The notes under the pieces: model-generated
What the model saw: only the letters and a program-made list of their open reading frames with translations
What the model was told of the DNA's origin: nothing
Database searches by the model: none
Origin: Bryum argenteum
Taxonomy: Eukaryota > Streptophyta > Bryopsida > Bryales > Bryaceae
Assembly: GCA_037043015.1 (NCBI GenBank)
Contig: CM073324.1
Coordinates: forward strand, 26,552,097 to 26,616,096
Length of the DNA stretch: 64,000 nucleotides
Direction of reading: 5' to 3'
Part shown: positions 57,518-64,000 of the stretch, piece by piece
Layout: every line of letters begins with the position of its first letter
How positions within the stretch are numbered: the stretch's first letter is position 1
Made by a program: the position numbers and the translations under genes

Positions 57518-58321
57518 ATGGAGCAAAGGACTCTTTACGACGTGTTGGAGTTGCAAGAATATGGGCCACATATTACAACCTCTATCATAACAACAGCGTA
57601 CAAAAAAGTAGCGTTGAAATTACATCCAGATAAATCTAAAGAGGACTCTACAATTGCAACCAAAAAGTTTCAAGAATTACAAAATGCATATGATACTCTT
57701 AAAGATGAAAATTTTAGAGCTACATACAATAGAAAGCTAGATAGAAAAAGAGAACAACAATTAAAAGCTCGAGCAAAATTTGATAAAGAAGAACAAAGGA
57801 GAAGAGTGGAACAACGAATAAATGACTTAGCTGCACAAGAATTACGAAAAGATCAAGAAGTACGAGCTCAAGCCGAAGCGGCATCAAAGCTTAAGAAGGA
57901 AGCGGCACTAAAGCTTAAGAAGGAACAACAATTACAAGCACAAGAATTAAAGGAAGAACAACGTAGACAAGCAGAACAACTTAAGAAGGAACAACAATTA
58001 CAGGCAAAAGAATTAAAGAAGAAACAACAAATACAGGCAAAAGAATTAAAGAAGAAACAACAAATACAGGCAAAAGAATTAAAGAAGAAACAACAAATAC
58101 AAGCACAACGGGTAAAGAAAGAACAACAATCACAAGCACAACAATCTAAAAAAGAACCACAGAAAAAAAGCTATGACAAACCGTATACGACAAATACGAA
58201 TAGAAATTATGAAGAAAGACCATTCAAAAGAAGTAGATTTGAAACCAACAAACCCTTCCAAAATAGAGAATTTGTATACCGTAATGGTGTATTTGTAGAA
58301 ATCATAGATTTGACTAAATAG
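57518..58321 (+). CDS. J-domain (DnaJ/HSP40-like) protein with Lys/Gln repeats and a SUMO-interaction-like tail
   Basis: An intronless 267-aa frame. Residues 1-70 form a J domain: LYDVLEL, the Hsp70-contact motif HPDK, and FQELQNAYDTLKDENFRATY. Residues 75-215 are a long charged helix of Lys/Gln/Glu/Ala, including at least four copies of KELKKKQQIQA-type units. The C terminus ends VFVEIIDLTK, resembling a SUMO-interacting motif (IIDLT). J proteins recruit Hsp70 and stimulate its ATPase. No signal peptide or membrane segment is seen, and KRSR could aid nuclear entry. Codon use is very AT-rich, unlike the GC-rich neighbours. ATG 57518 is the first in frame and precedes the J-domain start by few residues. 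Client and location are unknown. Confidence 0.83.
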   Translation: MEQRTLYDVLELQEYGPHITTSIITTAYKKVALKLHPDKSKEDSTIATKKFQELQNAYDTLKDENFRATYNRKLDRKREQQLKARAKFDKEEQRRRVEQRINDLAAQELRKDQEVRAQAEAASKLKKEAALKLKKEQQLQAQELKEEQRRQAEQLKKEQQLQAKELKKKQQIQAKELKKKQQIQAKELKKKQQIQAQRVKKEQQSQAQQSKKEPQKKSYDKPYTTNTNRNYEERPFKRSRFETNKPFQNREFVYRNGVFVEIIDLTK

Positions 58322-58678
58322 TTAACAAGACCTCTTTATGCAGTACTCTTCATGCAAGTTGTGGAAAATGTATATTACACTCCATTTTACTTAATAATAT
58401 ATGAACCTTGTTGATGATTAACGGAATGATCCACTGTTGCACAATTTTCAACTCTACACTCATTTGTAGTAAAACTCTTTATTGATAAAAACATGGAATG
58501 CAATATAGTGAATCTTGACCAATCTACTTGAATTTGGAGCCATGCAGGAGCCTGACCGTGGTAACATGTCTAAAATGTGCTCAAAACGACTCTTCTGCCT
58601 GACCAATGACCCCGAAATACGATATACGCTCTGCACATCAACAGATGGCATATTTACAATTTGCTAAGGAATGGTATC
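58322..58678. other. Intergenic between convergent genes
   Basis: Holds the 3' flanks of the J-domain gene (plus) and the polygalacturonase (minus). Nothing else recognised. Confidence 0.4.
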
Positions 58679-61145
58679 CTACATAGTAAAATTCTCCCGT
58701 GTAAGTTGAAGACATGGCTGTGGCAACACAAAGAAATAGGATCCGGTCACCTGTGAGCAGTTCCAGATACGTTTCGCTGGACCGTGAACTTCAAGAGCGA
58801 TGTTCGCCAAGCGAATGTCATGGAAAGGCGACTCTGGCAGTCCCAAAAGCACACCTGCTTGCGTGATATTTGCACCCACAACATTTTGGATGCGAATGTT
58901 CTCTATAACTGGAAACGCAGTTCGATTCCAGTTTTCGTCGGGATGTTCTCCGTAGTTGCCCATCACACCGATTGCAGACTTGACAGAATGCATCACTATG
59001 TTGTTCACTGTCACATTTCTGATATAACCTCCACGCCCTTCTGCCGTTTTGAAGCGCACACCCCATCTGCCATTAGAAATGACCATATCATCAACCTGCA
59101 AGAAAGAGCACCGTCAGAGCAATGACATTTGAGTTTCAGGAAAATGCAGTTGTAGAAGTACGATAGAATCTGACCTGAACGTCGGAAATGCCACCAGACA
59201 TTTCACTGCCGAATGAAATTCCGGCAGAATGTGGGATAGCAACTATGCGGCGGACCCGAATGTGCTCGCTCGGCATCCCAAAGGATGTCCCATATTGATC
59301 CCATCCACTCTTGATCGAAATTGCGTCATCACCAACCTGAATGTAGCAGTCTTCAATACAGACATGTTGGCAAGAGTCTGCAACCAAATAAAGTCTCATT
59401 CAGATACAGAGTCCGAAAGCTACTTCAGAAAAATTTCCATGCCTGCCCATGAAAATACAGTCAACCGATTAGAAATTGCTTAAGTACCTAGGAGTTTCAG
59501 CTGATTCTAGAATGAATGCAAAGAACTTGAGCAACTTCGGCTGAGCCGGAACGACACAAAACTCCATACTATTGACGTTGAGCTATTCGAGAGGTTTGAA
59601 GCAGTACCTGGGTCAATACCGTCTGTGTTCTTACCAATTTCAGGATTCAAGATGGTCATGTGTTTCACCACAACATTCCTGCAATCAACCACAATATCAT
59701 CATAAAACCTCCGTCCATGAACTATACGTGAAATGATAAAACTTGCTTCTTATTCATCCCGCGAAACGAATTTGAGAGGCGGAAACGAAACGACAGGAAA
59801 ATGTAGCAGAAACCCTTCTTAACTCCCACAGATTGCAATTGCCAGAGTAAAACATCGTGCGAGTAGTTAAGCAAAACAGAAAGAGATCAAGTGATCAAGA
59901 ATAAGGCTAAGTTAAGAACGTAACTTGCAATAGACTGGATGGATGGTCCAGAATGGAGAATTCTGGAAAGTAAGGTTGGAGATTAAGATATCTTGCGAAT
60001 TTGTAAGCTCCAGCAAGTGGGGTCGGGTGTAATTCAACGTTTTCTGGAGGAAACCACTCCACCACACCGCTCCTTGTCCATCAATTGTTCCATTATCACC
60101 TGCAATCATATACTAGATCTTGAAAAGCTGATAGAACGATCACTTGTAAAGAGTTCAGTATTCCGAGTCCCTGCAACTTCCTAATACAAATTACATAGAC
60201 AGAAAATGTTCGGCATCTGTCTATGCCGAAAGACAGTTGCTCAAGCGTGATACTGGGCTTAAAGAATGCAGATGTCGCAAACTGAGTAAATCTAACTGGT
60301 TCACCTGTGATGATAACATCTTCAAGGCCATCACCATTGATAAGACTACTGTATCTTGGACCAGGCAATTCACGACCCCGCCCATATGATGGCAAGGCAG
60401 GAACGATTGGGTAATCCTTCAAGTCCTGCAGATATATAGACAAGTAATGTGTTCTTATTAGCTTCATGATGAATCGTCTGCAACGTGACAAAATCAAAAC
60501 TTCTTCCAAGAAGATGCTTGCACGAGAGATTACACGCTCAAAGAGATTACCTCGGAGCCTAGAATGACAGCCCCATTCTCTAGAAAAAACGTGAGGTGAC
60601 TGATCAACGTGATACTTCCCGTGAGCCAGCGTCCAGCAGGAATGTACAACTGTGCGCCACCTTTATCGGCGTAGCTCTGAAGATAAAAAAATGCATTCTC
60701 GAATGCATGCGTATTCAACGTCTTGCCATCTCCTACTGCACCGAAATCAGTGATGGAAACACTGTGTGGACGTCGCTCCCAGTCATTTACAGTGTGAGCA
60801 CAGCTCTCTTTTGACTGCCAGATAGCAAGGACATTGAACTCAAGAAGATTACAAACTGCTCTACATATATGACAAACAGCATAGTGTTATTTGACAAGTA
60901 TTGATTGATGAAGCAACGTGATGTGATACTCAAGAACTTTGTAGGAATCCACTATGAAGATCGGACTCCAGTTAAAACATGTCCTAAACCTTCACAAGTG
61001 TGCAATCGATTCGCAATTTCCTCTTGAAACAAGGCCAACACAGCTTCGTGACTTCCTGAAATACACGTAACCAAGATAAGCAGAAGGTAAGGATTAGCTG
61101 ATGTCGTACTTTTACATGTCCGAAGATGCTCTTGTGATAATCCAT
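58679..61145 (-). CDS. Polygalacturonase-type glycoside hydrolase, family GH28
   Basis: Eight exons on the minus strand: 61145-61110, 61055-60990, 60838-60551, 60425-60305, 60099-59925, 59678-59608, 59377-59175, 59095-58679. The phases agree, giving about 458 aa. GH28 enzymes hydrolyse galacturonan in the wall. Signatures in order: SITDFGAVGDGKTLNTHAF, GTIDGQGAVWW, NTDGIDP (catalytic Asp), QVGDDAISIKSG (catalytic Asp pair), SAGISFGSEMSGG and GVRFKT (in place of RIK). The SAGISFGSEMSGG form marks the plant subgroup lacking the classical GHG motif, often annotated as probable polygalacturonases. The short first exons (MDYHKSIFGHVK; EVTKLCWPCFKRKLRI) form a basic N terminus that may precede a membrane anchor in place of a cleaved signal. 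The N-terminal exons are the least certain part. Confidence 0.88.
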
Positions 61146-62637
61146 GGGACTCGTAGTATCCACGACTCCATCGGAATCCAAGGAGTCGTCAGCTAATGAA
61201 TGGCCTACCAAGCATGTGTGCCAAAATTTCTCAGAACGTACGCAGCTCAATAGAAGGAGTAGAAGTCGTAAACTCCGGAAGCTTCGTAATCTTGTCATTG
61301 AAGCTTACGAATGTGATGTAGTAGTTTCCTTTCTACACAAATACCTCGCCTTCCTCAAAATTGACCTCCCTGTTTCCAGTAACTGTGTCTTGCACCAGTT
61401 TGATGATGAAGCTGTGAAGTCCTGCTTGCCAGGAAGACATCAAGGCAGCTGACGACCATGAGAGGTCCAGTCCACATACATAGGAAATGGGAGAAGCTAA
61501 TCAACTTCTCGCGAAGTATGCAAGTACCAGCCCGCGAAGAGCAGGTACATATGCCGCCAAATCAAGAGAGGAAAAGCTTCAATTGAAGGAACGTCAGCCC
61601 CTCAACTCGGTCCTGAAACAATATCACCGACGACTTTAATACGTTAATTGAAAAGCAGTACTATCCATCTAGTGTGACGCTCAATTTACGACAAAAGAAC
61701 AAACTCGCCAAAAGCTTGATGATGTTGACAGGGCTTTCCTTTACTTGCGACCCAAGAGTTGGTGCAATGCTGGAGTAAGTAAAAGTGACAACAACAATAC
61801 TCACTTTGGCGTACAATCGGCTGCTGTGTTCTTATCACATGTGGACTTAGTCTTTGGAGTGCGACCAGGGCAACTACTAGATACTTGTGTCTTACTCCAC
61901 CACTTCTTTGCGACACAGTTACCTTGATAAACTAATCGATATACAAAAGTCTCATCCATACAAGAGCACAAAATACTTGAAATCTGCACTATCGAGACTC
62001 CCATTACCAGCTATAACTCATAGTTAAGCTATCACAGACTTCCAAATCCGCAAATATTGTATCAACACCAGACTATCACAACTTAAAGATCTGCCAACTT
62101 AATCAACCTCCTAATTCCACTTTTGCGCCATTCAGATACTGAGCTTCAATACAGGTGATTCCATCTCTCTAATCAACAAGATGAAGATTTTATATATTAA
62201 GCGGAAGTCTGAGCTAGAAGGTGATAAGGCACGAACATCTCTGCACTCAATCGATCGATAATCACACTCTCATCGGCTCAACCGACACCTACAACTGCCA
62301 ACGCATCTCTAAAACTGAGCTTCTAAAATACCTACTGAACAACGCAAGGGTCGTTTGAATCACGATCCGCACTTCTTGGAAATTGAATCATAACCGACAA
62401 CCTGAGCTACGAAACTGACAAGAAGCAAAATTTGCTACTCTTGAATCAACCAAGAATCGCCTCACAATGAAGTTGACCTACATGAAAATCTTAAAAGCTG
62501 CAAAACACGACTTAACAGGCAATTCTTACTAGAACTTAGGGTTCAAATTCTTACAATACTCTCTACCAAGGAATCAGTCAAAGAAGTAACACAAATTTCA
62601 AGAGCTCACCAATTGCAGTGAAAAGGGGCATAGCGTT
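61146..62637. other. Upstream region of the polygalacturonase gene
   Basis: No protein-coding similarity recognised. It probably contains the 5' UTR and any leader intron of the polygalacturonase gene. Confidence 0.35.
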
Positions 62638-62890
62638 GCAGCTTACCTGAAGAAGCGAGCTGAAATTCAGCAACAACGACGACACTTCTTGCATGAATCT
62701 GATAGTTCGCAAGCTTCACTTCTCCGTGTGCGGCAAGTAAAATCCTCGATCTCCGAGAATCAAGGTAACAAGTAACACCGGGATTTGTCCGATTCTTCTT
62801 ACACGGAGAAAGAGAATGGTGAATCTCCAGAGTTTGAGTGCGAGATTTTTCACACAAGTGGCAGTTCGGCGCAAAGGCCGCCGCCATCAT
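62638..62890 (-). CDS. Unassigned first-exon-like frame
   Basis: A minus-strand frame starting MMAAAFAPNCHLCEKSRTQT runs about 84 codons to a good donor (CTTCAG-GTAAGC) near 62638. It is rich in Ser, Arg and Ala with few acidic residues early, as in some transit peptides, and sits upstream of the polygalacturonase gene on the same strand. It could be the start of a small separate gene or a translated piece of a leader exon. No family is recognised and no following exon could be identified. Confidence 0.3.
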
Positions 62891-64000
62891 CGACAGATTG
62901 CTGTCGAAATTTGCCGGAGGTTTTAACTAGGGACTGCAGTGTACAGTAATGAAGAATTTCGATCATTGATCAAGTCAACGATGAATGTAATCGCACTGAA
63001 AGATTCATTCATCCATCAACCCTCCCAAGATGAAGCTTTTCCTGGTTTTAAATGGCCTCTTTGATTGATCATATTTGGGGATAAAAATTCAAGTGATTGT
63101 TGGTAGTAATCTCATCATGTTAAGTGGAGGATTTTGAAGGTATAACTCCAAGAAAATGGCTCTGAACAGCTTTTTATATTTTACAAGTTTCTTTGTTCTT
63201 GAAAAAATAATGTAATTTTGGTATGAATATAATGAGCATGGTCGTTGAACATATCTAGTTTTTCAATTATTTTGATTCTTGCTTCAGTGTAATGAGATCT
63301 TTTATCATAAACATTCACGCAAGGATAGGGCAAATGAAGACTCCATTCATGCGGGCCTTGACACGTTTGGAGTTCACTGTGAAAGTGCTATAGATATACC
63401 ATAGTATCATGGACAACTTCTTGCTTTTACGAATTGGATTTACTGAGCACATACTGGAAACGTGTCTTTTGATTGAGGCCCACTTTATACTTGGGGCCGG
63501 ATTGAGGTTCAGCCCAAAGTCTTCCAATTTCAACGAGTAGGATTGCTTGATTTCTTCAACTTGGGCCCAAGGACTTTATACTAGGATTGGATTCGAACTC
63601 ACATTTATCCTTCGTCACATCCTATGTGGCGATTTTTTGGAGTCAACACCTTGGGCCCATGTGAGGTAATTGGAACAAGGTTTCCTCTAGCCCAAACCTT
63701 GATCTTGGGCCCAATTGTGCATCTCCGTCAGATCCTATATATCTCCATCGTTGACTAGAAGATGGTAAATTCAACACGTACTTTACATTGCAGGCTCTAT
63801 TAACTCCACTTTGGGTCTAGCTTGGGTGCTGCAAAGGAGCAGAAGCTACGTCATGCACTTTGGATCATACAATAGCCTTTCATGCTATACTTTTGGACAA
63901 TGGTTCACTAAACATGGGCCAAAGAGACTTTAAACTGGAATGTGAAACTAGGAGCACGATCTAGTTGGCAAGGCCCAATTGGGGGCTGGAAGTCGATGAA
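62891..64000. promoter_or_regulatory. Intergenic with a cluster of TGGGCC/GGCCCA sites
   Basis: No gene recognised. Between about 63476 and 63980 the motif GGCCCA or its complement occurs at least six times, several as the palindrome TTGGGCCCAA or TGGGCCCA. In plants these are site II elements bound by TCP factors in promoters of growth genes. Here they may belong to a gene beyond the right edge, or be copies of a degenerate repeat. Confidence 0.4.

Overview
This window looks like nuclear DNA of a land plant. The evidence is short GT-AG introns, two cell-wall enzymes with N-terminal secretion or anchor sequences (pectate lyase PL1 and polygalacturonase GH28), an F-box/PP2 protein, three EMSY-like genes, a U2 snRNA gene with a plant-like upstream element, and scraps of chloroplast DNA (trnT, petD, the trnI intron). 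The mobile-element mix (Tc1-like, piggyBac-like TTAA elements, Helitron-like and Stowaway-like elements, and a large unclassified TIR element) makes me favour a seedless plant (bryophyte, lycophyte or fern). That is inference; no species marker is visible.

Layout, left to right. 1-10 kb: U2 snRNA (minus), a 233-bp TTAA element, a six-exon pectate lyase (plus), then AT-rich spacer. 10-18 kb: a second, inverted copy of the 233-bp element; a three-exon F-box/PP2 gene (plus) with a Tc1-like transposon 40 bp past its stop codon; and a five-exon adenylate/UMP-CMP kinase gene (minus), convergent with it. 18-31 kb: repeat-rich DNA with two Helitron-like copies, minisatellites, the first EMSY-like gene (minus) and its GC-rich leader, a Stowaway-like MITE, a plastid trnT remnant and a TTAA element. 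31-43 kb: one 11.8-kb TIR transposon with decayed genes on divergent arms. 43-49 kb: a TTAA element inside a 51-bp direct duplication, a copy of the EMSY leader in the opposite orientation, and a seven-exon gene encoding a coiled-coil, acidic, tyrosine-recombinase-like, AT-hook protein (plus). 49-57 kb: the second and third EMSY-like genes (minus), a plastid mosaic, and another TTAA element. 57-64 kb: an intronless J-domain gene (plus), an eight-exon polygalacturonase (minus), and a stretch rich in TGGGCC sites at the right edge.

The genes do not form one pathway. Two themes stand out. The first is chromatin or DNA-associated proteins: three EMSY-like genes and the recombinase-derived AT-hook gene, one EMSY-like gene sharing a duplicated leader with the latter. 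The second is pectin breakdown: pectate lyase and polygalacturonase. The strongest candidates for something undescribed are the apparently domesticated Crypton-like recombinase gene, the 11.8-kb TIR element, the piggyBac-like TTAA family, and the reciprocal loss of a coiled-coil module between two EMSY-like paralogs. All exon boundaries were read by eye from splice sites and reading phase; none has transcript support here.
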